Below, one piece after another: positions 1-10,948 of a stretch of 64,000 bases of DNA. This DNA is from an uncultured Comamonas sp. (GTDB taxonomy: Bacteria; Pseudomonadota; Gammaproteobacteria; Burkholderiales; Burkholderiaceae_C). Each line of letters begins with the position of its first letter. Positions within the stretch are counted from its first letter, which is position 1. The stretch lies in the NCBI GenBank assembly GCA_947306475.1, contig CAMZGS010000008.1, positions 1 to 64,000 of the forward strand, written 5' to 3'. The notes below the pieces were generated by a model. It saw only the letters and a program-made list of their open reading frames with translations, made no database searches and had not been told where the DNA came from. The position numbers were made by a program, and so were the translations under genes.

Positions 1-50
1 CGCCGATGATAGTGCGGATGCCCGTGTGAAAGTAGGTCATCGCCAGGCTC
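1..50 (+). rRNA. rrf: 5S ribosomal RNA, 3' end (truncated by window start)
   Basis: CGCCGATGATAGTGCGGATGCCCGTGTGAAAGTAGGTCATCGCCAGGCT matches the typical 3' end of betaproteobacterial 5S rRNA; followed by a hairpin/T-run. Confidence 0.88.
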
Positions 51-63
51 TTATAAGTGCAAC

Positions 64-99
64 ACCCCTGTCCTCCAAAGAGGCAGGGGGTTTTGTTTT
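64..99 (+). terminator. Intrinsic terminator after the rRNA operon
   Basis: CCCCTGTCCTC-CAAA-GAGGCAGGGG stem followed by TTTTGTTTTG. Confidence 0.8.
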
Positions 100-211
100 G
101 CAGCATGCCATGGCAGAGTGCAGCAAAAGCACGGAAAATAAAAAAACAGGAGCACGTTGCGCTTGCTCCTGTTGCATTTGAAAAATAAAACCCTCTGAAA
201 TCCAGGCACAA

Positions 212-235
212 GGAGCGCTACGCGCTCCTTTTTTT
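212..235 (+). terminator. Intrinsic terminator-like hairpin
   Basis: GGAGCGC-TA-CGCGCTCC followed by a 7-8 T run. Confidence 0.6.
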
Positions 236-1058
236 ATGCTTGAAAGCCTGATGATGGCGTGGGCTGGGCAGCGACGCCTTGCTGCATGCCTTGTCCCAAA
301 TACAAACGCCCATCGACAAACACATTCACCACGCCTTGCTCAAACTGCGTCCAGGTCTCGTTCTTGGTCAGCGGAGCGGTGACGATGATGGCCACCCGAT
401 CATGGGGTGTGGTCTCGGTGGAGAAATCGACGGTCAGATCCTCATCGGCCAGCTGGGCGGCGGCGAAGGGGTAGGCGCGTTCGGTGTAGAACAGGTTGGT
501 GGTGGCATGGCTCCACAGCGCTTCGCCGTTGGAGAGCAGGAAGTTGAACGTACCGTGCGGCGAGATGCGCCGGGCCAGTTCCTGCAGGGTGATGGTCAGC
601 TCCTCGATGCTCGGCACACCGGCATGGGACTTCCACAGCTCCTGCATGATCCAGCAGAACGCCAGCTCGCTGTCTGTCGTCCCGACCGGGTGGAAGTGCG
701 TGTGCAGTTTGGGGTTGAAGTTTTTCAGATCGCCGTTGTGTGCGAACACCCAGTGGCGCCCCCACAGCTCACGCACGAAGGGATGGCAGTTTTGCAGGCT
801 GACCAGCCCCTGGGTGGCCTTGCGAATGTGGGCGATGACGTTCTTGCTCTTGATGGGGTAGCGGCGAATCAGCTCGGCAACAGGGGAGTCGATGGCGCGT
901 TCGTGGTCCACGAAGTGGCGCAAGCCCTTGTCCTCGAAAAATGCGATCCCCCAGCCGTCGGTGTGATCACCGGTATTGCCGGCACGTTGTGCAAAGCCGC
1001 TGAAGCTGAAGCGCACATCCGTGGGCGTGTTGCAATTCATTCCTAAAAGCTGGCACAT
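234..1058 (-). CDS. Class II glutamine amidotransferase (YafJ-like)
   Basis: MCQLLGMNCN N-terminal nucleophile Cys2; DGWGIAFFED and AHIRKATQG/CHPFVRELWGRHWVFAHNGDL motifs. Confidence 0.85.
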   Translation of the reverse strand: MCQLLGMNCNTPTDVRFSFSGFAQRAGNTGDHTDGWGIAFFEDKGLRHFVDHERAIDSPVAELIRRYPIKSKNVIAHIRKATQGLVSLQNCHPFVRELWGRHWVFAHNGDLKNFNPKLHTHFHPVGTTDSELAFCWIMQELWKSHAGVPSIEELTITLQELARRISPHGTFNFLLSNGEALWSHATTNLFYTERAYPFAAAQLADEDLTVDFSTETTPHDRVAIIVTAPLTKNETWTQFEQGVVNVFVDGRLYLGQGMQQGVAAQPTPSSGFQA

Positions 1059-1138
1059 GGGTGCGTATCCGTTTTTTTCTGGCTAACAAAGGCGCATAGC
1101 CTAACCCGGCTTTGCCGGGCCGCTGGCCGTGAGCGCGC

Positions 1139-2611
1139 TCAGTGGGTGCTTTTCGTGGGGGAGCGCAACTGCGTCGCCGCCACAAAGGCCAGCAGGCACA
1201 GCGCCGTGAGCATGGCAAAGCTTTCATGGAAGGCGCTCATGCGTGCCTGCACCTCCGTGAGGGCGGGATTGGCCGCCTGCACCGCCAGCCGCCACTCCAG
1301 CACGATGCCGCACAGCCCCACGCCCATCGCACCGCCCAGCATGCGGATAAAGCTGATGGTGCCGGAGCCCTGGGCGATCAGCTCCCGTGGCAGGGGACGC
1401 ATGGCCCCCAGGTTCAGACTCGGCAGGATGAAGCCCAGCCCAATGCGCCCCACCACGATGAAGCCGGCCAGCAGCCACAGCGCCGTGCTGGGGCCGGCCC
1501 AGAGCATCAGGGCAAACGACGCTGCCAGCAGCAGCATGCCGATGCTTACCAGCCAGTGCGTGGGCTGGGTATCCGCCATGCGTCCGACCAGCGGAATGGT
1601 GACGGCCAGCACCAGCCCGGCAGGCAGCAGCAAATTGCCCGCGTAACTGGCCGACATGCCCAGGCCCATCTGGATGAACACCGGCAGCAGATAGGTCGAG
1701 CCAAACATCGCCGTGCCATAGATGAAGGCCACGATGCAGCCCATCACAAAAGGCCGATGGCCGAACAGCCGCAGATCCATCAGCGGCTGGCCATCGCCAC
1801 GCAGCAGGTGCCGCTGCCACAGCACAAACCCCGCCAGGCTGCACACCGCCAGCACCAGCAACAGCGCTGCCTGCGTATGGCTGTGGTGAAACGCTACCAG
1901 CGCATTGAGCGAGCCAAGTGTGCCGATACTCACCAGGCTCAGACCCAGCAGATCCAGCTTCTTGGGCTGGCTCTGCCCTTGTTCCTGTGTTTGTGGCCCT
2001 TCCGGTGTCGAGCTGGGCACCAGCTTCCAGGCCAGCCACAGCGACAGCAGACAGGGTGGCACCACCATGAAGAAAGTGCTGCGCCAGCCTAGCCAGTCCA
2101 CCAGCAAACCGCCCAGCGAAGGCGCCAGCGCCGGGGCCAGCACCACCCCCATGCCGAAGATTCCGCCCGAGCGCCCCTGCTCATGCGGCGCGAAGGCCCG
2201 CAGAATCACCACCGCCGGAATCGGCTGGATGATGCCCGCCGCCGCCCCCTCGGCCAGGCGGGCAAACAGCAGCAGCTCGAAATGTTGCGCCAGCCCACCG
2301 CTCACCCCGCCCAGCATCAGCAATCCGATCGCCCAGGCATAGGTGGCACGATAGCCAAAGCGCGACAGCATCCACGGCGTCACCAGCATCGCCACGGTGG
2401 AGGCCACCATGAACGCCGACGTGATCCACTGCGCACGCTCCTGGCCCAGCCCGAAATACGCACTCATGGCCGGAATGGCCACGTTCACGCTGGTCGAAGG
2501 GATGATGGAGGCAATCACGCCCACCATCAGCGCCATCAGCAGCAACCAGCGGTAGCGCTCGCCGTAGCGGGCCTTGAGCGTTTCAACGGGCGAAGGAGCA
2601 AACAGGTGCAT
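1139..2611 (-). CDS. MFS transporter, DHA2/EmrB-QacA type
   Basis: 490 aa polytopic protein, MFS motif around GYRATYAWAIGLLMLGG, many hydrophobic segments. Confidence 0.85.
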   Translation of the reverse strand: MHLFAPSPVETLKARYGERYRWLLLMALMVGVIASIIPSTSVNVAIPAMSAYFGLGQERAQWITSAFMVASTVAMLVTPWMLSRFGYRATYAWAIGLLMLGGVSGGLAQHFELLLFARLAEGAAAGIIQPIPAVVILRAFAPHEQGRSGGIFGMGVVLAPALAPSLGGLLVDWLGWRSTFFMVVPPCLLSLWLAWKLVPSSTPEGPQTQEQGQSQPKKLDLLGLSLVSIGTLGSLNALVAFHHSHTQAALLLVLAVCSLAGFVLWQRHLLRGDGQPLMDLRLFGHRPFVMGCIVAFIYGTAMFGSTYLLPVFIQMGLGMSASYAGNLLLPAGLVLAVTIPLVGRMADTQPTHWLVSIGMLLLAASFALMLWAGPSTALWLLAGFIVVGRIGLGFILPSLNLGAMRPLPRELIAQGSGTISFIRMLGGAMGVGLCGIVLEWRLAVQAANPALTEVQARMSAFHESFAMLTALCLLAFVAATQLRSPTKSTH

Positions 2612-2661
2612 GAAAACGTAAAAGACAAATGCGCAAGGGGCAAGAGCGTACGCCGCCCGCC

Positions 2662-2940
2662 TTAGTCAGGCGATGGTGTCGGGGATAAACCCGCCTGACT
2701 GCAGGCCGGACACAGGCAGACCTGCGCGCGCAGTGGTGCGGGTACCTGCTCCAGTGCCTGGGGCGCGATCCGTGCCTGCATGCACCAGCAGCTTTCGGCG
2801 GGCAGGCCCGCAGCTACGGCGCATTGGTTGGGGTGGCCGCACAGCGGGCAGGTCAGGGGATGCAAGGAGGAGGGCATGGCGGGGCAGTGTAGAGCGTTGG
2901 CTGCCCGATGAATCGACCAGGGTTTCCTGCGCACCGTCAT
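2662..2940 (-). CDS. Cysteine-rich CWC-family small protein
   Basis: CPLCGHPNQC...ESCWCMQ...VCLCPACS pattern typical of the CWC family; start codon uncertain. Confidence 0.65.
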   Translation of the reverse strand: MTVRRKPWSIHRAANALHCPAMPSSLHPLTCPLCGHPNQCAVAAGLPAESCWCMQARIAPQALEQVPAPLRAQVCLCPACSQAGLSPTPSPD

Positions 2941-3027
2941 TCGGCAAAGTTCGTAACACGCTCTAGGAATCGCTCATACATGAATGAGAGAACGTGCCGG
3001 TGACTATTTGGCAAAGCAATAAACCAC

Positions 3028-3057
3028 AAAGGCACCTCGCGGTGCCTTTGTTGTTTT
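3028..3057 (+). terminator. Intrinsic terminator-like hairpin
   Basis: AAAGGCACC-TCGC-GGTGCCTTT followed by GTTGTTTT. Confidence 0.6.
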
Positions 3058-3111
3058 ACAAGCCAAATCGCCCACTAGCGCTTATCCAGCAAGCGCCAGC
3101 AGCTATGCTTT
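3054..3111 (-). repeat. Solo copy of the dispersed AGCT-head palindromic element
   Basis: On the minus strand AGCTGCTGGCGCTTGCTGGATAAGCGCTAGTGGGCGATTTGGCTTGTAAA; aligns ungapped with the other copies; directly after the glcB stop. Confidence 0.7.
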
Positions 3112-5304
3112 TTAAGCGCCAGCCTTGACCTTCAGACGCCATGCATGCAGCAGGGGCTCGGTGTAGCCGGAGGGCTGCTCCACGCCCTTGAACACCAGGT
3201 CCTGCGCGGCCTGCATGGCGGCGCCGTTGGGGTTGTCGGCCAGGCTCTTGTAGTTGGGGTCACCGGCATTCTGCTGGTCCACCACCTTGGCCATGCGGGC
3301 GAAGGTTTCGCGCACCTGGGCTTCGGTCACCACGCCGTGCAGCAGCCAGTTGGCAATGTGCTGGCTGGAGATGCGCAGCGTGGCGCGGTCTTCCATCAGG
3401 CCCACGTTGTGGATGTCCGGCACCTTGGAGCAGCCGATGCCCTGGTCCACCCAGCGCACCACGTAGCCGAGGATGCCCTGCACGTTGTTGTCCAGCTCCT
3501 GCTGCTTTTCGGCGTCGGTCCACTTGGGGGCCTTGGCCACGGGGATCTGCAGCAGATCGGCCAGGATGTTGTCGCGCTCGGCGTCGGCGCTGATCTTTTC
3601 CAGCTCCTTCTGCACTTCGGCCACGTTGATCTGGTGGTAGTGCAGGGCGTGCAGCGTGGCGCCTGTGGGGCTGGGGACCCAGGCGGTGTTGGCGCCGGCC
3701 TTGGGGTGGGCGATCTTTTGTTCCAGCATGGCCTTCATCAGGTCGGGCATGGCCCACATGCCCTTGCCGATCTGGGCGCGGCCGCGCAGGCCCATGGTCA
3801 GGCCGACCAGCACGTTGTTGCGCTCATAGGCCTGCAGCCAGGCAGAGGTCTTCATGTCGCCCTTGCGGATCATGGGGCCGGCCTGCATGGCGGTGTGCAT
3901 TTCGTCGCCGGTGCGGTCCAGGAAGCCGGTGTTGATAAAGGCCACGCGGGCGGGGGCGGCGGCAATCGCAGCCTTCAGATTCACCGAAGTGCGGCGCTCT
4001 TCGTCCATGATGCCGAGCTTGACGGTGTTCTCGGGCAGGCCCAGCAGCTTTTCGACGCGGCCAAACAGTTCGTTGGCGAAGGCCACTTCGGCGGGGCCGT
4101 GCATCTTGGGCTTGACGATGTAGACGCTGCCGGTGCGGCTGTTGCGGATGCCGTTGGCGCCGTGGCCCTTCAGGTCATGGATGGCGATGGCCGTGGTGAT
4201 GACGGCGTCCATGATGCCTTCGGGAATTTCCTTGCCTTCCGCGCCCCACAGGATGGCGGGGTTGGTCATCAGGTGGCCGACGTTGCGCACGAACATCAGC
4301 GAGCGGCCGTGCAGCTTGATGGGCTGGCCGTTGGCGGCGGTGTATTCGCGGTCGGGGTTCAGACCGCGGGTCATGGTTTTGCCGCCCTTTTCAAAGGTCT
4401 CGGTCAGCGTGCCCTTGAGGATGCCCAGCCAGTTGCTGTAGCCCAGCACCTTGTCTTCGGCGTCCACGGCGGCGACGGAGTCTTCCAGGTCCAGGATGGT
4501 GGAGACAGCGGCTTCCACGACCACGTCAGACACGCCGGCGGCGTCGCTCTGGCCGATGGGGGTGGCGCGGTTGATGATGATGTCGATGTGCAGGCCGTTG
4601 TTCTTGAGCAGCACGGACGTGGGGCTGGCGGCATCACCACGGTAGCCGACGAACTTGTCCGCGTCCTTCAGGCCGGTGGTGGAGCCGTCCTTCAGGCTCA
4701 CGACCAGCTGGCCGTTTTCGACCTTGTAGCCTGTTGCGTCCTTGTGCGAGCCGCTGGCCAGCGGCACGGACTGGTCGAGGAAGTTGCGTGCAAATTCGAT
4801 GACCTTGGCGCCACGCACGGGGTTGTAGCCCTTGCCTTTTTCTGCGCCGCCGTCTTCGGGGATGGCGTCGGTGCCATACAGCGCGTCATACAAAGAGCCC
4901 CAGCGGGCGTTGGCCGCGTTCAGCGCGTAGCGGGCGTTCAGAATGGGCACGACCAGCTGGGGGCCGGCGATGGTGGATAGCTCGGCGTCCACGTTCTCGG
5001 TGGTGGCCTTGGCATCCTTGGGCTGCTCGACCAGGTAGCCAATCTGCTTCAGGAACTGCTGGTAGGCCGCCATGTTGGTGATGGGGCCGGGGTTGGCCTT
5101 GTGCCAGGTGTCCAGTTCCTTTTGCAGGCGGTCGCGCTCGGCCAGCAGGGCGGCGTTCCGGGGCGCCAGATCGGCCACGATGGCATCAAACCCCTTCCAG
5201 AAGGCGGCCTGATCGACGTCGGTGCCGGGCAGCACCTGTTCGTTGACGAAGTTGTACAGCTCGGTGGCCACTTGCAGGCCGTGGATCTGGGTACGTGCGG
5301 TCAT
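3112..5304 (-). CDS. glcB: Malate synthase G
   Basis: Protein [40 protein letters not shown]...; [37 protein letters not shown] typical of GlcB. The ORF-track N-terminal extension is not used. Confidence 0.95.
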   Translation of the reverse strand: MTARTQIHGLQVATELYNFVNEQVLPGTDVDQAAFWKGFDAIVADLAPRNAALLAERDRLQKELDTWHKANPGPITNMAAYQQFLKQIGYLVEQPKDAKATTENVDAELSTIAGPQLVVPILNARYALNAANARWGSLYDALYGTDAIPEDGGAEKGKGYNPVRGAKVIEFARNFLDQSVPLASGSHKDATGYKVENGQLVVSLKDGSTTGLKDADKFVGYRGDAASPTSVLLKNNGLHIDIIINRATPIGQSDAAGVSDVVVEAAVSTILDLEDSVAAVDAEDKVLGYSNWLGILKGTLTETFEKGGKTMTRGLNPDREYTAANGQPIKLHGRSLMFVRNVGHLMTNPAILWGAEGKEIPEGIMDAVITTAIAIHDLKGHGANGIRNSRTGSVYIVKPKMHGPAEVAFANELFGRVEKLLGLPENTVKLGIMDEERRTSVNLKAAIAAAPARVAFINTGFLDRTGDEMHTAMQAGPMIRKGDMKTSAWLQAYERNNVLVGLTMGLRGRAQIGKGMWAMPDLMKAMLEQKIAHPKAGANTAWVPSPTGATLHALHYHQINVAEVQKELEKISADAERDNILADLLQIPVAKAPKWTDAEKQQELDNNVQGILGYVVRWVDQGIGCSKVPDIHNVGLMEDRATLRISSQHIANWLLHGVVTEAQVRETFARMAKVVDQQNAGDPNYKSLADNPNGAAMQAAQDLVFKGVEQPSGYTEPLLHAWRLKVKAGA

Positions 5305-5504
5305 GCTTGAAAGCTCCTTGGATGGTGCGAAAGTGAAAAACGTAGCTTGAAAAAATTTGCAGGAGGGATGGGCAAATTCATCACTAGGCCTGAATGCTTG
5401 CACTGTATTAGAAATGAATGGGTTAATAAACTCTTCAAAAATCCTAGAACCAATGACTTTTTTGCAAAAGTGAGCGCACCCCGGAAAAGTGGGCTGGGTA
5501 AAAT

Positions 5505-5570
5505 GATTTTTTGATAGCTGTAGGCGCCCGCCACTACAGGGTTTGGCGCCAATTTCCTTGTAAATTTTTA
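5505..5570 (+). repeat. Solo copy of the dispersed AGCT-head element
   Basis: AGCTGTAGGCGCCCGCCACTACAGGGTTTGGCGCCAATTTCCTTGTAAA aligns ungapped with the other solo copies. Confidence 0.65.
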
Positions 5571-5602
5571 GCTGGCATTCATGCCGCAGGGTGGTACGCA
5601 CC

Positions 5603-6541
5603 ATGGACAAACTCAAGGCGTTCGAATCTTTTGTGTCGGTGGCAACCAGGGGCAGCCTGACCGCAGCGGCCAAGGCCGAGGGGGTGGCGCCGGCCATCAT
5701 GGGGCGCCGGCTGGATGCGCTGGAGGAGCATCTGGGAGTCAAGCTGCTGGTGCGCACCACGCGGCGCATGACGCTCACGCACGAGGGCAGCGCCTTTCTG
5801 GAGGACTGCCAGCGCCTGCTGGCCGACATTGCCAATGCGGAGGCGAGTGTCTCTGCTGGCGGCGTCAAGGCCACGGGCCATTTGCGCATCACCGCGCCTG
5901 CGGGCTTTGGCCGTCGCCATGTGGCGCCGCTGGTGCCACGCTTTTACGACCTGCACCCGGAGGTGACGATCTCGCTCAACCTGAGTGACCGGGTCGTGGA
6001 TCTGGCGGGCGAGGGTTACGACTGCGCCGTGCGCGTGGGCGATCTGCCCGATTCGTCGCTGGTCAGCGTGCGCCTGGCCGACAACCGGCGCCTGTGCGTG
6101 GCTGCGCCGGAGTACCTGCGCAAGCATGGTACGCCCCTGCATCCGTCCGAACTGATGCAGCACCGCTGTCTGGCACTGTCCAGCGACGCTTCGCAGACGC
6201 GCGGCTGGGCGTTTCGTGTGCCGCGCTCCGAGGCCGACGGCGGTGGCAGCGAGCTGGTACACATCAAGCCCAGCGGGCCGCTGGACTGCTCGGACGGGCA
6301 GGTGCTGCACGACTGGTGTCTGGGTGGCTGGGGCATTGCCTGGCGCAGCACCTGGGAGGTGGAGGCCGAGATTGCCGCCGGGCGGCTGGTGGCGGTGCTG
6401 GAAGAGTTTGCTGCACCGCCCAACGGAATTTACATGGTGTTTCCCCAGCGCAAGCACATGCCACTGCGCGTGCGCTTGTGGATCGACTATCTGAAAATGC
6501 ACTACGAGCGCCCGGAGTTCTGGCGTGAAGGAGTTCGGTGA
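5603..6541 (+). CDS. LysR-family transcriptional regulator
   Basis: [62 protein letters not shown]; divergent from glcB. Confidence 0.92.
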   Translation: MDKLKAFESFVSVATRGSLTAAAKAEGVAPAIMGRRLDALEEHLGVKLLVRTTRRMTLTHEGSAFLEDCQRLLADIANAEASVSAGGVKATGHLRITAPAGFGRRHVAPLVPRFYDLHPEVTISLNLSDRVVDLAGEGYDCAVRVGDLPDSSLVSVRLADNRRLCVAAPEYLRKHGTPLHPSELMQHRCLALSSDASQTRGWAFRVPRSEADGGGSELVHIKPSGPLDCSDGQVLHDWCLGGWGIAWRSTWEVEAEIAAGRLVAVLEEFAAPPNGIYMVFPQRKHMPLRVRLWIDYLKMHYERPEFWREGVR

Positions 6542-6999
6542 TGTCGGTAATGGTGAATCTGGAAGCGCTGCTGGCCAGCCTGCATATCGTGGCCATCCTG
6601 GCGTTGGTGGTGTTTTCCTCCAGCCAGGCGGCCCTGTGTCGGCCACAATGGATGAATGCCGCCGTGGTGCGGCGCCTGTTGCGACTGGACTGGATCTATC
6701 TGGGCGCGCTGGTGTTTCTGCTGCTGACCGGCATTGCGCGGGTGGTCTGGGGCATCAAGGGCTGGCAGTGGTATGTGGGCCAGCCGCTGTTTCACATCAA
6801 GATGACGCTGGTGCTGCTCATCATCGCCATTGCGGCCTACCCCAGCCTGGCCATGCGCCGCTGGGCGCGCCGGCTGGAGGCCACCGGCGCCCTGCCCAGC
6901 GTGGAGGAGCAGCACCGCGTGCGCCGCGCCATCATGCTGCACACCCACATCATGCCGGTGGTGGCCGTGGTGGCGGTGTTCTGGGCGCGGGGCTGGTAA
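6541..6999 (+). CDS. DUF2214-family integral membrane protein
   Basis: Small protein with several hydrophobic helices; RLDWIYLGALVFLLLTGIARVVWGIKG and PLFHIKMTLVLLI are characteristic. Confidence 0.75.
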   Translation: MSVMVNLEALLASLHIVAILALVVFSSSQAALCRPQWMNAAVVRRLLRLDWIYLGALVFLLLTGIARVVWGIKGWQWYVGQPLFHIKMTLVLLIIAIAAYPSLAMRRWARRLEATGALPSVEEQHRVRRAIMLHTHIMPVVAVVAVFWARGW

Positions 7000-7053
7000 G
7001 GGCGTAAGTGCCGGCCCGCCGTGGGCAGGGCGGGGCACGTAAAATCTGCGCCC

Positions 7054-8760
7054 ATGCTCATCGTGAAACAGCAATTGCTCGCAGCCCTGGCCGGCGAGCT
7101 GGAAAAACTCTCCCCCGGCGCGGGCGCCCGCGCTGCCTTTGAAAACCCCAAGGTGGCCGCCCACGGCGACTGGGCCTGCACGGCGGCCATGCAGCTGGCC
7201 AAGCCGCTCAAGCAGAATCCGCGCGCGCTGGGCGAGCAGCTCAAGGCCGCGCTGGAAGCCACCCCGGCCTTTCAGCAATGGGTCGATGCCATCGAGATTG
7301 CCGGCCCCGGCTTTCTGAACATCCGCCTCAAGACCGCCGCCAAGCAGGAAGTGGTGCGCGAGGTGCTGAGCCAGGGTGCGAAGTTCGGCTACCAGCCCGA
7401 GCGTGGGGAAAAGATCCTGGTGGAGTTCGTCTCTGCCAACCCCACCGGCCCGCTGCACGTGGGCCACGGCCGCCAGGCCGCGATTGGCGACGCGATCAGC
7501 AACCTGTACGCCACCCAGGGCTGGAGCGTGCACCGCGAGTTCTATTACAACGACGCGGGCGTGCAGATCGACACCCTGACCAAGTCCACCCAGCTGCGCG
7601 CCAAGGGCTTCAAGCCCGGTGACGCATGCTGGCCGACCGATGCGGACAACCCGCTGGCCAAGAATTTCTACAACGGCGACTACATTGCCGACATTGCCCA
7701 GGCCTTCCTGAACCGGGAAACCGTGAAGGCCGATGACCGCGAATTCACGGCCAATGGCGATGTGGAGGACTACGACAACATCCGCCAGTTTGCCGTGGCC
7801 TATCTGCGCAACGAGCAGGACAAGGACCTGCAGGCCTTCAACCTGAAGTTCGACCAGTACTACCTGGAGTCGAGCCTGTACACCAACGGCCACGTCGAAG
7901 AGACCGTGCAGCGCCTGATTGCCAATGGCAAGACCTATGAAAAGGACGGCGCGCTGTGGCTCAAGACCACGGAGTACGGTGACGACAAGGACCGCGTGAT
8001 GCGCAAGACCGACGGGCACTACACCTACTTTGTGCCTGACGTGGCTTACCACATCCAGAAGTTCAAGCGCGGCTTCACCAAGGTGGTGAACATCCAGGGC
8101 ACGGACCACCACGGCACCATCGCCCGCGTGCGTGCCGGCCTGCAGGCGGCCGATGTGGGTATTCCCGCTGGCTACCCCGACTATGTGCTGCACACCATGG
8201 TGCGTGTGGTGCGCAATGGCGAAGAGGTCAAGATCAGCAAGCGCGCCGGCTCCTACGTGACGCTGCGTGACCTGATCGAGTGGACCAGCAAGGACGCTGT
8301 GCGCTTCTTCCTGCTGTCGCGCAAGCCCGACACCGAGTACACCTTCGACGTGGACCTGGCCGTGGCGCAGAACAACGACAACCCCGTGTACTACGTGCAG
8401 TACGCCCATGCGCGCATCTGCTCCATCCTGCGTGCCTGGCAGGAGCAGGGCGGCAAGCTGGAGCAGCTGCAGAACGTGGACCTGTCGCCGCTGGAAGGCC
8501 CGCAGGCCCAGGCGCTGATGCTGCTGCTGGCCAAGTACCCCGACATGCTGACGGCCGCAGCCAACGGCAATGCGCCGCACGATGTGACCTTCTACCTGCG
8601 CGATCTGGCCGCGGCCTACCACAGCTACTACGACGCCGAGCGCATTCTGGTGGACGATGAGCAGGTCAAGCTGGCCCGTCTGGCGCTGGTCGCCGCCACG
8701 GCACAGGTGCTGGCCAACGGGCTGGCCGTCCTCGGGGTCAGTGCCCCGGAAAAAATGTGA
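7054..8760 (+). CDS. argS: Arginyl-tRNA synthetase
   Basis: [33 protein letters not shown]-class motif; C-terminal DALR-type domain. Confidence 0.97.
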   Translation: MLIVKQQLLAALAGELEKLSPGAGARAAFENPKVAAHGDWACTAAMQLAKPLKQNPRALGEQLKAALEATPAFQQWVDAIEIAGPGFLNIRLKTAAKQEVVREVLSQGAKFGYQPERGEKILVEFVSANPTGPLHVGHGRQAAIGDAISNLYATQGWSVHREFYYNDAGVQIDTLTKSTQLRAKGFKPGDACWPTDADNPLAKNFYNGDYIADIAQAFLNRETVKADDREFTANGDVEDYDNIRQFAVAYLRNEQDKDLQAFNLKFDQYYLESSLYTNGHVEETVQRLIANGKTYEKDGALWLKTTEYGDDKDRVMRKTDGHYTYFVPDVAYHIQKFKRGFTKVVNIQGTDHHGTIARVRAGLQAADVGIPAGYPDYVLHTMVRVVRNGEEVKISKRAGSYVTLRDLIEWTSKDAVRFFLLSRKPDTEYTFDVDLAVAQNNDNPVYYVQYAHARICSILRAWQEQGGKLEQLQNVDLSPLEGPQAQALMLLLAKYPDMLTAAANGNAPHDVTFYLRDLAAAYHSYYDAERILVDDEQVKLARLALVAATAQVLANGLAVLGVSAPEKM

Positions 8761-8768
8761 GTTGCGCC

Positions 8769-9434
8769 ATGCAAGGTCTGAGCACACAACGCGGCGGCAC
8801 CATCCTGGGTTTCATCCTGGGGGTGGTGGTCGGCCTGGGGATCGCCTTTGGTGTGGCGGTGTACGTCAGCAAGCTGCCCATGCCCTTCCTGAAGGGGGTG
8901 GATGGTCAGCGCCCTGCCACCGGCGCCAGCGCGCGTGGGGACATCAACTCCCCGCTGGGTGGCAAGGCGCCGCTGCCAGCGCCAACGGCCCCGCAGACAG
9001 CACCAGCGGCTCCGGCAGCCCCCGCTGCACCAGCACCGGCTGCGCCCCCTGCCACGGCGGCAGCACCGGCGGCGGCGACGGGCGCGCAAACCAGCCCGGT
9101 GACGGCGCCGACCGTCTCTGCCGACCCGCTGGGTGATCTGGCGCAGGCGCAGCTCAAGGCCGAGGCGGCCAAGCAGGCAGCGCAGGCCAGTAGCGCCGGA
9201 GTGAACTACTTTGTGCAGGTGGGCGCGTTCCGCAATCGCGCCGACGCCGAGGCGCAACGTGCCAAGCTGGCCATGCTGAACCTGCAGGCGCGCGTGAGCG
9301 AGCGCGAGCAGAACGGCCTGCCCATGTTCCGCGTGCGCCTGGGCCCCTTTGCCGAGCGGGCCGATGCCGAGCAGACCCAGCGCAACCTGCGCGATGCCGG
9401 CATGGACGCCAGCCTGGTGCGGGTGCAGCCCTGA
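8769..9434 (+). CDS. SPOR-domain protein with single TM and Ala/Pro-rich linker
   Basis: N-terminal TM GGTILGFILGVVVGLGIAFGVAVYV; C-terminal YFVQVGAFRNRADAEAQRAKLAMLNLQARV...FRVRLGPFAERADAEQ SPOR repeat. Confidence 0.9.
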   Translation: MQGLSTQRGGTILGFILGVVVGLGIAFGVAVYVSKLPMPFLKGVDGQRPATGASARGDINSPLGGKAPLPAPTAPQTAPAAPAAPAAPAPAAPPATAAAPAAATGAQTSPVTAPTVSADPLGDLAQAQLKAEAAKQAAQASSAGVNYFVQVGAFRNRADAEAQRAKLAMLNLQARVSEREQNGLPMFRVRLGPFAERADAEQTQRNLRDAGMDASLVRVQP

Positions 9435-9533
9435 GAGCCTGGTACGCTGCGCGTGCGGGGGCAAATACCCTGGCCTGCCGTGGGAACTGCCGCTGCGCCG
9501 CATGCTCTGACCCTGCGTTTATTTGGAGATCAC

Positions 9534-10166
9534 ATGATGAAACGACGTGAATTTGCCCTGGCTGGTGCCCTGGGGGTGGTAACCGCAGGGTGGGGCGTGC
9601 CCGCGCTGGCGCAATCGAATGGCTATCTGGAGCTGAAGAAGCGCGCGTCGGTCTCGGCCCCAGAGGGCAAGATCGAGGTGCTGCAGTTCTTCTCCTACGG
9701 CTGCGTGCACTGCAAGAACTTCGATCCGATCTTTGAGGCGTGGGCCAAGACCGTGCCCAACGACGTCGTGGTGCGCATGGTGCATGTGGGCTTCAACAAG
9801 AACTTCGAGCCGCTGCAGCGCATCTTCTACGCGCTGGAGACCATCGGAGCCGTCGGATCCACCCACCACAAGGTGTTCAAGGCCTTCCAGGAAGAGAAAA
9901 AGCGCCTGAACCAGACCGACGTGCTCTTTCCCTGGGTGGCCGAGCAGGGGCTGGATCGCGCCAAGTTCGAGGCAGCCTACAACTCGTTCAGCGTGGCCAC
10001 CCAGGTGCGCCGCTCCTTGCAGCTGCAGGATGAGTACCAGGTCGAGGGCACGCCTGCCCTGGGTATTGCCGGGCGCTACTACACCGATGGCACGCTGGCG
10101 GGGGGCTTTGACAAGATGATCCAGATCACCAACAAGCTCATCGAACAGGAGCGCAAGCGCGCCTGA
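9534..10166 (+). CDS. dsbA: Thiol:disulfide interchange protein DsbA
   Basis: Signal peptide MMKRREFALAGALGVVTAGWGVPALAQ; thioredoxin-like FFSYGCVHCKNFDP active site; VEGTPAL cis-Pro motif. Confidence 0.93.
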   Translation: MMKRREFALAGALGVVTAGWGVPALAQSNGYLELKKRASVSAPEGKIEVLQFFSYGCVHCKNFDPIFEAWAKTVPNDVVVRMVHVGFNKNFEPLQRIFYALETIGAVGSTHHKVFKAFQEEKKRLNQTDVLFPWVAEQGLDRAKFEAAYNSFSVATQVRRSLQLQDEYQVEGTPALGIAGRYYTDGTLAGGFDKMIQITNKLIEQERKRA

Positions 10167-10194
10167 GTGGCCGCGCCGTGCGACGAAAACCCGC

Positions 10195-10215
10195 AGCCCG
10201 CCTCGGCGGGCTTTT
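10195..10215 (+). terminator. Intrinsic terminator after dsbA
   Basis: AGCCCGCC-TC-GGCGGGCT-TTT. Confidence 0.75.
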
Positions 10216-10267
10216 CTGTGGCTGCAGCAGGGTGACTACAATCACATGCAAAAACCATGCCCTGCTT

Positions 10268-10948
10268 ATGACGCGCCCTCACTTCTCTTCCGTCTCCCTT
10301 GCCTCCAGCCTGTCGGCCCTGGCGCTGCTGGCCACTGTGGCGCTGGGCCCCGTGCCCGCCCTGGCCGAGCGTGCCGATCGCGACAAGCCCATGCACATCG
10401 AGGCCGACAGCCTGCGCCACGACGAGTTGCAGCAAACCAGCATCTTCACCGGCAATGTGGTGCTGACCAAGGGTAGCATCGTGCTGCGTGGCGCGCAGCT
10501 GCAGGTGCGTCAGGATGCGCAGGGCTATCAGTACGGGGTGGTGACCGCCGAAAGCGGCAAGCGGGCGTTCTTTCGCCAGAAGCGCGATACCGCCCCCGGC
10601 GCACCTGAGGAATACGTCGAGGGCGAGGCCGAGGTCATTGAATACGATGGCCGCAAGGACGATGTGCGCCTGATCCGCCGCGGGCAGTTGCGGCGCTACA
10701 CGGGCGGCAAGCTCACCGACGACATTGCGGGCAACCTGATCACCTACAACAACCTCACCGACGTGTTCAGCGTCGATGGCGCAGCGCGCAGCACCACGCC
10801 GGGCCAGGGCACGCCGTCCGGCCGCGTGCGTGCGGTGATGGTGCCCAAGGCCAGTGCTGCGCCCGAGGATGCTGCCGCGCAGCCGGCGCCCAGCGTGCCG
10901 TTGCAGCCGGCGCAGCGCCTGCAGCAAGTGCCCGGGCAGGATCAATGA
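10268..10948 (+). CDS. lptA: LPS transport periplasmic protein LptA
   Basis: DKPMHIEADSLRHDELQQTSIFTGNVVLTKGSIVLRGAQLQV OstA-like repeats; precedes lptB. Confidence 0.9.
   Translation: MTRPHFSSVSLASSLSALALLATVALGPVPALAERADRDKPMHIEADSLRHDELQQTSIFTGNVVLTKGSIVLRGAQLQVRQDAQGYQYGVVTAESGKRAFFRQKRDTAPGAPEEYVEGEAEVIEYDGRKDDVRLIRRGQLRRYTGGKLTDDIAGNLITYNNLTDVFSVDGAARSTTPGQGTPSGRVRAVMVPKASAAPEDAAAQPAPSVPLQPAQRLQQVPGQDQ

Noticed and set aside
5305-5892. N-terminal extension of the 926-aa malate synthase ORF
   Set aside because: Malate synthase G begins at [10 protein letters not shown] (5304); upstream residues overlap the LysR gene and repeat DNA.
8980-9110. Tandem-looking Ala/Pro-coding repeats in the SPOR gene
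   Set aside because: Low-complexity linker with GC-biased codons, not a structured DNA repeat or CRISPR.
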